NCBI RefSeq assembly: GCF_001431465.1
Contig: NZ_LDJJ01000036.1
Span: 1-64,000, forward strand
Direction of reading: 5' to 3'
From: Stenotrophomonas terrae
Lineage (GTDB): Bacteria > Pseudomonadota > Gammaproteobacteria > Xanthomonadales > Xanthomonadaceae
DNA: 64,000 nt
The notes beneath the pieces were generated by a model, which did not search any database, was not told where the DNA came from, and saw only the letters and a list, made by a program, of their open reading frames with translations. The translations under genes were made by a program, and so were the position numbers. The number at the start of each line of letters is the position of its first letter. Position 1 is the first letter of the stretch. Of the stretch, positions 19,576 to 30,844 are shown piece by piece.

Positions 19576-20862
19576 ATGACTGATCCGCAGTGGAAGCCTG
19601 AAACCATCGCCGTGCACGGCGGCTATTCGCCCGATCCGACCACCCGTGCGGTCGCGGTGCCGATCTACCAGACCGTTGCCTACGCCTTCGACGACACCCA
19701 GCACGGAGCCGATCTGTTCGACCTCAAGGTGCAGGGCAATATCTATACCCGCATCATGAACCCCACCACCGATGTGCTGGAAAAGCGCATTGCGGCATTG
19801 GAAGGCGGCATCGGCGCGCTGGCGCTGGCCTCCGGCCAGGCAGCCATCACCTACGCGATCCAGACCATTGCCGAGGCCGGTGACAACATCCTTGCCTCCA
19901 GTGCGCTGTATGGCGGCACCTACAATCTGTTCGCGCATACGCTGCCGCAGTTCGGCATCCAGACCCGCTTCGCCGACTACCGTGATCCGCAGGCCTTCGC
20001 CGCCTTGATCGACGAGCGCACCAAGGCGGTCTTCGTCGAATCCATCGGCAATCCGCGCGGCAACATCACCGATATCGAAGCCATCGCCAAGATCGCGCAT
20101 GCGCATGGTGTGCCGGTGATTGTCGACAACACCGTGGCCACGCCGTATCTGCAGCGCTCCTTCGATTTTGGCGCCGATATCGTGGTGCATTCGCTGACCA
20201 AGTATCTCGGCGGCCATGGCACCAGCCTTGGCGGTGCCATCGTCGATTCCGGGCGTTTCCCGTGGGCTGAGCACAAGCAGCGCTTCCCGCGCCTCAATAC
20301 GCCGGATGTGAGTTACCACGGTGTGGTCTATACCGAAGCGCTGGGCCCGGCGGCCTTCATCGGCCGTGCGCGGGTGGTGCCGCTGCGCAACATGGGCGCG
20401 GCGATTTCACCGTTCAACGCGTTCCAGATCCTGCAGGGCATCGAGACGCTGGCGCTGCGCATGGACCGCATCAACAGCAACACGCTGGCGGTGGCCAACT
20501 TCCTGCAGAAGCACGCGAAGGTCGCCTGGGTGAACTACGCCGCATTGCCGGACCATCCGGAACACGCGTTGGTGCAGAAGTATCTGCGCGGGCACGGCTC
20601 GGGTGTGCTGACCTTTGGTCTGCCCGGTGGCCGCGAAGCCGGCGCACGTTTCCTGGATGCGCTGCAGTTGTTCACGCGATTGGTGAATCTGGGTGATGCC
20701 AAGTCCTTGGCGACGCATCCGGCTTCCACTACGCATAGGCAGTTGGATGAGGCCGAGCTGGAGAAGGCGGGAGTGACGCTGGATACCGTGCGGCTGTCGG
20801 TGGGCATCGAGCATATCGATGACTTGTTGGCGGATCTGGAACAGGCCTTGGCTGGGGCTTGA
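19576..20862 (+). CDS. metY: O-acetylhomoserine aminocarboxypropyltransferase (MetY type)
   Basis: MetY is a PLP enzyme that makes homocysteine from O-acetylhomoserine and sulfide, giving direct sulfhydrylation in methionine synthesis. The 428-residue product has the family opening ETIAVHGGYSPDP, YTRIMNPTTDVLE, and the PLP lysine in SLTKYLGGHG at about Lys209. The C-terminus has RLSVGIEHIDDLLADL. Length and the LFDLK region fit MetY better than the shorter MetB/MetC/MetZ. It is a monocistronic unit between two palindromic repeats. Closely related enzymes can use cysteine or other acylhomoserines. Confidence 0.9.
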   Translation: MTDPQWKPETIAVHGGYSPDPTTRAVAVPIYQTVAYAFDDTQHGADLFDLKVQGNIYTRIMNPTTDVLEKRIAALEGGIGALALASGQAAITYAIQTIAEAGDNILASSALYGGTYNLFAHTLPQFGIQTRFADYRDPQAFAALIDERTKAVFVESIGNPRGNITDIEAIAKIAHAHGVPVIVDNTVATPYLQRSFDFGADIVVHSLTKYLGGHGTSLGGAIVDSGRFPWAEHKQRFPRLNTPDVSYHGVVYTEALGPAAFIGRARVVPLRNMGAAISPFNAFQILQGIETLALRMDRINSNTLAVANFLQKHAKVAWVNYAALPDHPEHALVQKYLRGHGSGVLTFGLPGGREAGARFLDALQLFTRLVNLGDAKSLATHPASTTHRQLDEAELEKAGVTLDTVRLSVGIEHIDDLLADLEQALAGA

Positions 20863-20900
20863 GGAGCAGATCAAGAACTTTAAAGGCAGATCAAGAGCTG

Positions 20901-21006
20901 CCCTCACCCCAACCCCTCTCCCGCACGCGGGAGAGGGGCTAGTGCACTGGCAGCCGACGCTATCCGAGCCCCTCTCCCGCGTGCGGGAGAGGGGTTGGGG
21001 TGAGGG
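20901..21006. repeat. Paired palindromic repeat, copy 5 (CCCTCACCCC family)
   Basis: Two facing arms, with inner hairpins CTCTCCCGCACGCGGGAGAG and CTCTCCCGCGTGCGGGAGAG, lie between the convergent metY and oxidoreductase genes. Its right edge is only 14 bases from the end of the oxidoreductase gene. Confidence 0.85.
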
Positions 21007-21019
21007 CAGCTTTAAGCTT

Positions 21020-21670
21020 TTACCAAGCAACCGTAAACCGCTTGCCAATATGCTGCGGCGCTTCCAGCTCATCCACTACCGCCACCGCCAGATCAGCGGC
21101 ACTGATCGTGCCCGGGCCGTCGCCGGTGCTCAGCGGAGTATCGCTGCCGACGCGGTACTTGCCGGTGCGCTCGGTGGGGCTGCCCGGATGGAAGGCCACC
21201 GGCGGGCTCAGCTGGGTCCAGGCAAGCGAGATCTCATTGCGCAGTTCGGTCAACGCATCACGCGCCGCACTCGCGCCGGGATAGATCGCAGCCGGAAAGT
21301 TCGGTGAATCCACCAGCTGGGTGCCGTCCGGCGCATACAGGCTGCCGGCGCCACCGATCACGATGTAACGCTTCACGCCTGCAGCCTTGGTGCCTGCAAC
21401 GATCGCACGGGTACCACGCAGGAATTCGTTGTACAGATCCGGGTTGGCCCAGCCGGCGTTGTAGGCGCTGATCACCGTGTCAGTGCCGGCGACGGCGTTG
21501 CGTACTTCGTCGGCATTGAGTACATCGGCCTTGACCACCTGCAGCTGCGGGCGGGCTTCAAGCTTGGCCGGGTCGCGTGCCAGCGCGGTCACGTCGTGGC
21601 CGCGGGCCAGCAGTTCTTCGAGCAGGGCCTTGCCGACAAAGCCGGTGGCACCAATCAGGGCAACTTTCAT
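21020..21670 (-). CDS. NAD(P)-binding SDR-like oxidoreductase
   Basis: The 216-residue product begins MKVALIGATGFVGKALL, a Rossmann GxxGxxG dinucleotide motif of the atypical SDR (NmrA/YwnB-like) group. It has RGHDVTALARDPAKL after the second strand and VIGGAGSLYAPDG in the middle. The usual SDR catalytic YxxxK is not evident, so it may be a redox sensor or reductase. The ATG at 21670 was chosen because longer forms put 70 unrelated residues ahead of the nucleotide-binding motif. It is divergent from a LysR regulator that probably controls it. Confidence 0.85.
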   Translation of the reverse strand: MKVALIGATGFVGKALLEELLARGHDVTALARDPAKLEARPQLQVVKADVLNADEVRNAVAGTDTVISAYNAGWANPDLYNEFLRGTRAIVAGTKAAGVKRYIVIGGAGSLYAPDGTQLVDSPNFPAAIYPGASAARDALTELRNEISLAWTQLSPPVAFHPGSPTERTGKYRVGSDTPLSTGDGPGTISAADLAVAVVDELEAPQHIGKRFTVAW

Positions 21671-21753
21671 GGGAACGTCCTTGGGGGTGGGGAATGAGGC
21701 CAGTGTCCGCCGATCCCGGCGCAGGCGGCAGTCGCAAAAAATCACAATCACCT

Positions 21754-21768
21754 TGAAGCTGTGCTTCA
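21754..21768. promoter_or_regulatory. Candidate operator between oxidoreductase and LysR genes
   Basis: The inverted repeat TGAAGC-TGT-GCTTCA lies in the 121-base divergent gap. It also has flanking CACAAT copies on both sides. Its position fits a binding site for the adjacent LysR regulator, though spacing departs from the classical T-N11-A. Confidence 0.45.
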
Positions 21769-21791
21769 CAATGACGGCACGGAGGTAAGCC

Positions 21792-22718
21792 ATGGACAGC
21801 GTCAAACGGATGGCCCTGTTTGCCCAGGTGGTGCAGCACGGCTCAATGAGTGCGGCAGCGCGGGCGATGGGCATGAGCACCTCGGCGGTGAGCCAGCAAC
21901 TGCGCGCGCTGGAACAGGACGCCGGGGTTGCGCTGCTGCATCGTTCGACCCGACGGCTGGCGCTGACCGACGTCGGCAGCCGCTATTACGCCGCCTGTGC
22001 GCGCTTGCTCGATGCCGCCGGCGAGGCCGAGGCTGAACTGTCGGCCGCCCGCCACGCGCCCAGCGGCGAGTTGCGCCTGTCCGCGCCCTTGGGCATGGCG
22101 GCGCATATCGGCCCGGCGCTGGGCGGCTGGTTGCAGGAAAACCCGCAACTGCGGCTGCATCTGTTCTTTGATGATGGCTGGACCGACCTGCTGCAGGCGC
22201 GCATCGATCTGGCGCTGCGCTTCGGTCAGTTGCCGGACAGTGACTGGATGGCGCAGCGCCTGGGCAGCCTGCAGCGCTGGCCGTGCGCGGCGCCGACATG
22301 GCTGCAGCGGCATGGTGTGCCCGGCGATCCCTTGCAGGTGCCGGCTGCCGAATGGCTGGGCATGCCGCAGGTTCCGGGCCTGGTCTGGCGCCACCAAGAC
22401 AGCGGCCAGGAACGTCTGGTGCCGGCGCATCCGCGTATCGCCAGCCAGAACCAGCCGGCGGTGCTGCGCCTGTGCGAGGCGGGATTGGGCGTGGCGGTGC
22501 TGACCAGTCTGGATGCCGCGCCCTTGCTGGAGGCCGGCAGCCTGCAGCGGCTGTTGCCGGAATGGGAAGTGCCGGAGCTGCCGGTGTGGGCGGTCACCCC
22601 GCATCGGCAGACCCAGCCGGCCAAGGTGCGGCAGGCCATCGTGTTGCTGCAGGATCACCTGGCGCGTCTGCCCGGTGCCGAAGGCGAGGCTGCGCAAGAT
22701 CGGAAACGCCAGCGTTGA
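21792..22718 (+). CDS. LysR-family transcriptional regulator
   Basis: The 308-residue product has an N-terminal winged helix-turn-helix: MDSVKRMALFAQVVQHGSMS, then AVSQQLRALEQDAGVALL and TRRLALTDVG (residues 1-60). A periplasmic-binding-protein-like effector domain follows. It resembles the DhcR/CrgA-type group that often controls a divergent oxidoreductase gene. The divergent position to the SDR-like gene supports that. Effector unknown. Confidence 0.9.
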   Translation: MDSVKRMALFAQVVQHGSMSAAARAMGMSTSAVSQQLRALEQDAGVALLHRSTRRLALTDVGSRYYAACARLLDAAGEAEAELSAARHAPSGELRLSAPLGMAAHIGPALGGWLQENPQLRLHLFFDDGWTDLLQARIDLALRFGQLPDSDWMAQRLGSLQRWPCAAPTWLQRHGVPGDPLQVPAAEWLGMPQVPGLVWRHQDSGQERLVPAHPRIASQNQPAVLRLCEAGLGVAVLTSLDAAPLLEAGSLQRLLPEWEVPELPVWAVTPHRQTQPAKVRQAIVLLQDHLARLPGAEGEAAQDRKRQR

Positions 22719-22761
22719 GCGCGAGCGCTGTAATGGCCTCACTTCCCACGGAGATGCCGCA

Positions 22762-23640
22762 ATGAAAGCCAATGTCGCGCAGTTGCCACGGCTGGACCGG
22801 GTCATCAGCTGCCTGCAGCAAAGCATCGATGTCGGCGGGCCCTTGCCTGACCTGGATGCACTGGCCGCCATCGCGCATTACTCGCCGTTCCATTTCCATC
22901 GCGTATATCGCGCGCTGACCGGCGAAACCATCGGCCGTACGGTGCAGCGTCTGCGCGTGGTCAAGGCCTTGCAGCGGCTGGCGCACAGCGATGCCAGTGT
23001 CACCGAGATCGCCTTGCTGGCCGGCTACGACACGCCGCAGGCATTGGCGCGGGTGCTGCGCGATACCGTCGATGCCAGCGCCAGCGAATTGCGGATGGAT
23101 CCGCAGCGCATGGCGAACAGTATCGAGCAGCTGTCACGGCCGCTGCCATTGGCCGAGCAGACGGCGCCGTTGAGCGTGGAAGTCATCACCCTGGAACCGT
23201 TCGAAGTGGTGGCGCTGCGTGCGCAGGGTGCCTTCGATGATCTGGACGCTGTGTTTGGCGAGCTGTTCGGCTGGGCGGCCGAGCAGGGCCTGGTCGAACA
23301 GCTGCAGCAGCTGATCGGGATGCCGCTGGGCGATCACCGTGAGCTGCCGGCCGACGAACTGCTGTTTGATTGCGCGCTGGCCTTCGACGCCGAATTGCCG
23401 GCACTGCCGGCCTCGCTGCAGCGCCAGGTGCTGGGTGGCGGGCGCATGGCGCGGCTGCGCCATGTCGGCAGCTACTCGCTGCTGGAAGATGCCACCGATC
23501 AGCTGTTGCGTGACTGGTTGCCCGGCAGCGGCCACGCCCTGCGTGATGCGCCACTGCATTATCACTTCCTGGACGACCCCGAGGACGTGCCCGAGGCCAT
23601 CCTGCGTGCGGATATCTACGTGCCGCTGGCCGCCGGCTGA
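22762..23640 (+). CDS. AraC-type regulator with GyrI-like effector domain
   Basis: The 292-residue product has an N-terminal AraC/XylS DNA-binding domain (about 10-110), including YSPFHFHRVYRALTGETIG and VTEIALLAGYDTPQALARV. A GyrI-like/Bac_transcription-effector domain (about 130-290), with VEVITLEPFEVVALRAQG, follows. This fusion is found in regulators that bind small hydrophobic or cationic ligands, such as Rob and SbmC relatives. The start at 22762 is preceded by CGGAG. The 3' end overlaps the convergent ybaL gene by 25 bases. Confidence 0.88.
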   Translation: MKANVAQLPRLDRVISCLQQSIDVGGPLPDLDALAAIAHYSPFHFHRVYRALTGETIGRTVQRLRVVKALQRLAHSDASVTEIALLAGYDTPQALARVLRDTVDASASELRMDPQRMANSIEQLSRPLPLAEQTAPLSVEVITLEPFEVVALRAQGAFDDLDAVFGELFGWAAEQGLVEQLQQLIGMPLGDHRELPADELLFDCALAFDAELPALPASLQRQVLGGGRMARLRHVGSYSLLEDATDQLLRDWLPGSGHALRDAPLHYHFLDDPEDVPEAILRADIYVPLAAG

Positions 23641-25328
23641 GGCATGCCCGGGCGCAGGCTGCGGTAGGGCGGGGTGGACATGATCATCTCCGCCAGCGAA
23701 TACGCCAGCTCGCGCTCGGCCATCACCGTGCCATCGGCACCGTGGGCAAGCAGGTGCTTCACTTCGGCATCGCTGTGGGCGCGGGCCAGCAGGGTCAGGT
23801 TGGGGTTGATGGCGCGCAGCTTGGCCAGCACTTCGCCGGATTCCAGCGGTTGCGGGATGGCCAGCACGGCGATGGTGGCGCGCTCGGGATGGGCCTCGGC
23901 CAGCACCTTGTCCGATGCGGCGCTGCCGCGGATGCCGGGAATGCCGGCCGCGTGCGCGCGCTCCACGTGTTCGCGGTTGTCGTCGATCACCAGCACCGGC
24001 ACACCGCGGTCGCGCAATACCTGCGCCAGTTCACTGCCGACGCGGCCATAGCCGACCACGATGGCGTGGTCCTGCAGGTCCAGCGACGGGCCCGGCGGGA
24101 TATCCGGCACTTCCGGCACCGGCGCGATTTCCTTGTGGCGTGCCTGCCAGCGGTCGAGCAGGCCGAACACCACCGGGTTGAGCATGATCGACACCAGCGC
24201 GCCGGCCAGTACCAGCGACTGCCCGGTCGGCGGCAGGATCTTCAGCGCCACGCCCAGCCCGGCAATGATGAAGGCGAACTCGCCGATCTGCGCCAGCGAG
24301 GCGGAAATGGTCAGTGCAGTGCTCTTGGAATGGCCGAACGCGCGCACGATGAAGAAGGCCGCAGCCGACTTGCCGAACATGATGATCACCACCGTCGCCA
24401 GCACCTGCCAGGGGTGCTCGACGATGATCATCGGATTGAACAACATGCCCACCGAAACGAAGAACAGCACCGCGAAGGCGTCGCGCAGCGGCAGCGAATC
24501 GTGTGCCGCCTTATGGCTGAGCTCGGATTCGTTGAGCATCATGCCGGCGAAGAATGCGCCCAGCGCGAACGACACACCGAACAACTCGGCCGCGCCAAAC
24601 GCCACGCCCAAGGCGATGGCCAGCACACACAGGGTGAACAGCTCGCGTGAACCGGTGCCGGCAACGCGTTCAAGCACCCAGGGAATCACCCGCCGGCCGA
24701 CCACCAGCATCACCGCCACGAACAGGCCCAACTGCACGAAGGTCCAGCCGATCGAGGCCAGCAGGCCGCTGATCGACAGTTCCTTGCCGCTTGCATCCGG
24801 GCCGAACACCTCGGCGATCACCGGCATCATCACCAGTGCCAGCACACAGGCCAGGTCCTCGACGATCAACCAGCCCACCGCGATCTTGCCGCGGGTGGTT
24901 TCCAGCAGGCGGCGCTCCTCCATCGCCCGCAGCAGCACCACGGTGGAGGCGGTGGCCAGCGAGAAGCCGAAGATGACACCGTGCAGCACCGGCCAGCCCA
25001 TCAGCGTGGCCACGCCCCAGCCCAGCAGGGTGGCGACCAGGATCTGGCCGATGGCGCCGGGGATGGCGATGGCCTTGACCGCCATCAGATCCTTCAGCGA
25101 GAAATGCAGGCCGACGCCGAACATCAGCAGCATCACCCCGATCTCGGCCAGCTGGTTGGCCAGCGCCTGGTCGGCGACAAAGCCCGGCGTGAACGGCCCG
25201 ACGATGACACCGGCCAGCAGATAGCCCACCAGCGGCGACAGCCGCAGCTTGTTGGCCAGGGCGCCAAGCACGAAGGCCAGGCCCAAACCAATGGCAATCA
25301 TGTTGATCAGGGCGGTGTCATGGTGCAT
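23616..25328 (-). CDS. ybaL: Kef-type/CPA2 cation:proton antiporter YbaL
   Basis: The 570-residue inner-membrane protein has about 12 helices. RLSPLVGYLLAGVIVGPFTPGF, LMFGVGLHFSLKDLMAVKAIAIPGA and GWLIVEDL near the front closely match E. coli YbaL. A C-terminal TrkA-N (RCK) nucleotide-binding domain begins at about residue 415 (HAIVVGYGRVGSELAQVL). Such proteins are predicted to exchange K+ or Na+ for H+ under NAD(H) or ligand control. It overlaps the AraC gene tail-to-tail. The exported ion is inferred from family. Confidence 0.92.
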   Translation of the reverse strand: MHHDTALINMIAIGLGLAFVLGALANKLRLSPLVGYLLAGVIVGPFTPGFVADQALANQLAEIGVMLLMFGVGLHFSLKDLMAVKAIAIPGAIGQILVATLLGWGVATLMGWPVLHGVIFGFSLATASTVVLLRAMEERRLLETTRGKIAVGWLIVEDLACVLALVMMPVIAEVFGPDASGKELSISGLLASIGWTFVQLGLFVAVMLVVGRRVIPWVLERVAGTGSRELFTLCVLAIALGVAFGAAELFGVSFALGAFFAGMMLNESELSHKAAHDSLPLRDAFAVLFFVSVGMLFNPMIIVEHPWQVLATVVIIMFGKSAAAFFIVRAFGHSKSTALTISASLAQIGEFAFIIAGLGVALKILPPTGQSLVLAGALVSIMLNPVVFGLLDRWQARHKEIAPVPEVPDIPPGPSLDLQDHAIVVGYGRVGSELAQVLRDRGVPVLVIDDNREHVERAHAAGIPGIRGSAASDKVLAEAHPERATIAVLAIPQPLESGEVLAKLRAINPNLTLLARAHSDAEVKHLLAHGADGTVMAERELAYSLAEMIMSTPPYRSLRPGMPQPAASGT

Positions 25329-25479
25329 CAGGGCTCGATGGGTCGGGTGGGGGATGCCCCGATTCTAAAGGTGCCACCGGTACACCAGTGCGGAAATGTC
25401 GGAAAAATCTGACATTTCTACGAAACAGTGCGTATCTGCGTGATGTCAGGTACCGACGTGGAATGGATGGGAGCGCCGA

Positions 25480-25762
25480 GCCAGGCTCGGTTTGGTGGCT
25501 GTCGGGAGAGCTTCTGCCGAGCATGGCTCGGCACTACATGCAGGTGGCTTCGCCGGACAGCGCCGTAGCCCGGGTAAGCGCAGCGCACCCGGGGTTCTTC
25601 GCGCGGGGCTCTTGGTAGCTCTGAGCCATGCTGGGTTGGGGTTATCGGGAAAGCCTCTGCCGAGCATGGCTCGGCACTACCGGTTGGTGGCTTCGCCGGA
25701 CAGCACCGTAGCCCGGGTAAGCGCAGCGCACCCGGGGTTCTTCGCGCGGGCCGGGGGCGGTT
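25480..25762. repeat. Tandemly duplicated composite REP cluster
   Basis: Two units of about 155 bases each contain a TGCCGAGCATGGCTCGGCA palindrome (about 25515 and 25659), a shared TGGCTTCGCCGGACAGC linker, and a second palindrome GTAGCCCGGGTAAGCG...CACCCGGG (about 25566 and 25710), ending in TTCTTCGCGCGGG. A diverged half-palindrome (CCGAGCCAGGCTCGG) precedes them. The GTAG starts mark SMAG-type REPs known from Stenotrophomonas. The 514-base gap 25329-25842 holds no other recognisable gene. Confidence 0.85.
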
Positions 25763-25790
25763 GTCGTTTTGGACCCCAGAGAGCAAAGAA

Positions 25791-25815
25791 GAAAATGCCC
25801 CGGTTTCCCGGGGCA
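25791..25815 (-). terminator. Rho-independent terminator of receptor 2
   Basis: An eight-base-pair stem TGCCCCGG/CCGGGGCA is followed, reading leftward, by TTTTC. It lies 28 bases after the receptor stop codon. Confidence 0.8.
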
Positions 25816-25842
25816 CCTTCCTTTCACGACGTCAAACCGGGC

Positions 25843-28221
<2,379 letters not shown>

Positions 28222-28296
28222 CAGGTTGCAGCTCCGGTATTGAGTGGCGGCATCGCTGGCGCTTTGGGGGTCGCCGCTGTTGCGGTGCGCCACTAC

Positions 28297-28325
28297 GAGT
28301 TAATGGAATTTTTACCTCGTGTCAA
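28297..28325 (-). promoter_or_regulatory. Sigma-70-type promoter of receptor 2
   Basis: Reading leftward, a perfect -35 TTGACA (complement of 28320-28325), a 17-base spacer and a weaker -10 TAACTC (complement of 28297-28302) precede the receptor start by about 75 bases. The rest of the 28222-28533 gap includes a GCTTTCGAAAGC palindrome followed by six T (28350-28367) of uncertain role. Confidence 0.55.
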
Positions 28326-28533
28326 ACCGGATGGTTAGGCTAAATTGTTGCTTTCGAAAGCTTTTTTCAATTCAACAACGCGATTTGGCAATTCGGGTAC
28401 TTGCTTCCTGTCAGGCAACGCCGTTCAGGCGCGTGCGATATCAGGAGGTGAGTCAAGTATTGGTTACCGTTAGAATTGCGTCGCAGGAATGCTGCTCACA
28501 TGCACATTCCTTTTCGTTATAACGGACCCATTC

Positions 28534-30408
28534 ATGATTTCCCTTCGTAATTTCGCCCTCCGCCGGGGCGAGCGCCTGCTGTTGTCCAACGTAGACCTCA
28601 CCCTGCATGCCGGCTATCGCGTAGGCGTGGTGGGCCGTAATGGCGCAGGCAAATCCAGCCTGTTCGCCGCCGTGCGTGGTGAACTGGAAGCCGACAAGGG
28701 CGACGTATCGCTGCCCGGCAAGATCCGCATCGCCGATGTGGCCCAGGAAACCCCGGCGCTGGCCGACCGCGCCATCGACTATGTGCTCGGTGGTGACGAC
28801 GTGGTCGCCGCCGTGCTGCAGGAAGAAGCGGCCGCCGCTGCACGCGAGGACTGGGAGGCCGTTGCCAACGCCCACCAGAAGATGGCCGAGCTCAATGCTT
28901 ATGACGCCGAAGCGCGCGCCGGCAAGCTGCTGCACGGCCTGGGCTTCCCCGCTGATACCCATGAGCGCCCGGTGGCGGCGTTCTCCGGTGGCTGGCGTGC
29001 GCGCTTGAACCTTGCCCGCGCGCTGATGATGCCCAGCGACCTGCTGCTGCTCGACGAACCGACCAACCACTTGGATCTGGACGCGGTGTACTGGCTGGAA
29101 CAGTGGCTGCTGAAATACCCGGGCACGCTGCTGCTGATCTCGCATGACCGCGAGTTCCTGGACAACGTGGCCACGCATACGCTGCACCTGCACAGCGGCA
29201 CCGCCAAGCTTTACCCGGGTGGCTACACCGACTTCGAGCGCCAGCGTGCCGAGCACCTGCGCCAGCAGCAGATCACCCACGAGAAGGAACAGGCCGAGCG
29301 CGCGCATCTGCAGAGCTTCATCGACCGCTTCAAGGCCCAGGCCAGCAAGGCCACCCAGGCGCAGAGCCGGATGAAGCGTCTGGCCAAGATGGCTGGTACC
29401 GAAGCGGTGCGCGCCGAGCGCGAGTTCCGCATCGAGTTCTCGCCGCCGGCCAAGCTGCCGTTCTCGCTGATCCGCCTCAACGATGTGACTGCCGGTTATG
29501 GCCCGGATGCGGTGATCCTGGACAACGTCGGCTTTGGTCTGGAAGCCGGCCAGCGTGTCGGCCTGCTCGGCCCGAACGGCGCCGGCAAGACCACGCTGGT
29601 GAAATCGCTTGTGGGCGACCTGCCGTTGTTGGCCGGTGACCGCATGGCGCACCCGGACCTGCAGATCGGCTACTTCGCCCAGCACACGGTAGAGTCGCTG
29701 CACGCCGGCATGACGCCGATGGATCACTTCCGTGAGATCGCCCCGGATGGCGTGAACCAGTCGTTCCGCGATTTCCTCGGCAAGTGGAATTTCCCGGGCG
29801 ACCGTGCGTTCGAGACCGTGGATGGTTTCTCTGGTGGCGAGCGTGCGCGTCTGGCGCTGGCGCTGATCGCTTGGCAGCAGCCGAACGTGCTGCTGCTCGA
29901 CGAACCGACCAACCACCTTGATCTTGAGATGCGTGAGGCCCTGGCCGAAGCGCTGGCGCTGTTTGAAGGCGCGATCGTGATGGTCTCGCATGATCGCCAT
30001 TTGATCGGTCTGGTCTGCGACACGTTCTGGCGCGTGGCCGATGGCGTGGTTGAGCCGTTTGCCGGTGACCTGGACGAATACGCACAGTGGTTGCGCACCC
30101 GCGCCAGCGCGCAGGGTGCACGCACCAAGAGCGATCGCCAGGAAAAGCCGGTCGCTGCACCGGTGGCGCAGGTGGCCCCGGCCAAGCCGGCCTCGATCAA
30201 GAAGCCGGTCAACCCGCACAAGCTGGAAGCGGCCGAAAAGAAGGTGGAACAGCTGGGTGCATCGTTGGCGGAGGTGGATGCGCAGCTGGCCGATTCGGGC
30301 AACTACGCGGACGCAGCCAAGATGGCCAAGCTGGGCAGTGAGCGCGAAGTGCTGGCACAGCAGCTGGAGCAGGCCGAGGCAACGTGGATGGAGATGTTGG
30401 AGGACTGA
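28534..30408 (+). CDS. yheS: ABC-F family ATPase YheS
   Basis: ABC-F proteins bind the ribosomal E site and help resolve stalled translation; they are not transporters. The 624-residue product has two ABC domains. The first has GRNGAGKSS near 40, FSGGWRARL near 150 and LLLDEPTNHLD. The second has GPNGAGKTT near 350, FSGGERARL near 430 and LLLDEPTNHLD. A linker between them holds SFIDRFKAQASKATQAQSR, and a C-terminal coiled coil follows. QETPAL and DLDAVYWLEQWL match E. coli YheS. The start at 28534 was chosen over 28489 from family alignment. Confidence 0.93.
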   Translation: MISLRNFALRRGERLLLSNVDLTLHAGYRVGVVGRNGAGKSSLFAAVRGELEADKGDVSLPGKIRIADVAQETPALADRAIDYVLGGDDVVAAVLQEEAAAAAREDWEAVANAHQKMAELNAYDAEARAGKLLHGLGFPADTHERPVAAFSGGWRARLNLARALMMPSDLLLLDEPTNHLDLDAVYWLEQWLLKYPGTLLLISHDREFLDNVATHTLHLHSGTAKLYPGGYTDFERQRAEHLRQQQITHEKEQAERAHLQSFIDRFKAQASKATQAQSRMKRLAKMAGTEAVRAEREFRIEFSPPAKLPFSLIRLNDVTAGYGPDAVILDNVGFGLEAGQRVGLLGPNGAGKTTLVKSLVGDLPLLAGDRMAHPDLQIGYFAQHTVESLHAGMTPMDHFREIAPDGVNQSFRDFLGKWNFPGDRAFETVDGFSGGERARLALALIAWQQPNVLLLDEPTNHLDLEMREALAEALALFEGAIVMVSHDRHLIGLVCDTFWRVADGVVEPFAGDLDEYAQWLRTRASAQGARTKSDRQEKPVAAPVAQVAPAKPASIKKPVNPHKLEAAEKKVEQLGASLAEVDAQLADSGNYADAAKMAKLGSEREVLAQQLEQAEATWMEMLED

Positions 30409-30413
30409 GTCTT

Positions 30414-30831
30414 GTGGGAGCGGCGTAAGCCGCGAAGCTGACGGTGCCGGAATCACCAAGGTAGAGCCGAGCCATGCTCGGCTGAGGCTCTACCGGTGAA
30501 GCCCCTGCCGAGCATGGCTCGGCACTACAGGGCCGCGTTGCTCTGTTTGTAGGAGCGGCGTAAGCCGCGAAGCTGACGATGCCGGAATCCTCACGGTAGA
30601 GCCGAGCCATGCTCGGCTGAGGCTCTACCGGTGATGCCCCTGCCGAGCATGGCTCGGCACTACAGGGCCGCTCCGCTCTGTTTGTGGGAGCGGCGTAAGC
30701 CGCGAAGCCGGCAATGCCGGAATCCCCACTGTAGAGCCGAGCCATGCTCGGCTGAGGCGTTACCGGTGATGCTCCTGCCGAGCATGGCTCGGCACTACAG
30801 GGTGCTCTTGCCGAGCATGGCTCGGCACTAC
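30414..30831. repeat. Three tandem 135-base units of nested REP palindromes
   Basis: Units start at 30414, 30549 and 30684, exactly 135 bases apart. Each contains GGAGCGGCGTAAGCCGCGAAG, then GTAGAGCCGAGCC..GGCTGAGGCTCTAC, then TGCCGAGCATGGCTCGGCA followed by CTAC. A further single TGCCGAGC palindrome ends the array at about 30831. These are SMAG/GTAG-type REPs combined with a second, GGAGCGGC-type palindrome. The array fills the 436-base gap between yheS and ampR, which converge here. No gene is seen in it. Confidence 0.9.
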
Positions 30832-30844
30832 AATCCAGGCCGGC

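Noticed and set aside
30414-30831. CRISPR array
   Set aside because: The 135-base period, internal palindromes and near-identical whole units do not fit short repeats with unique spacers, and no cas genes are present.
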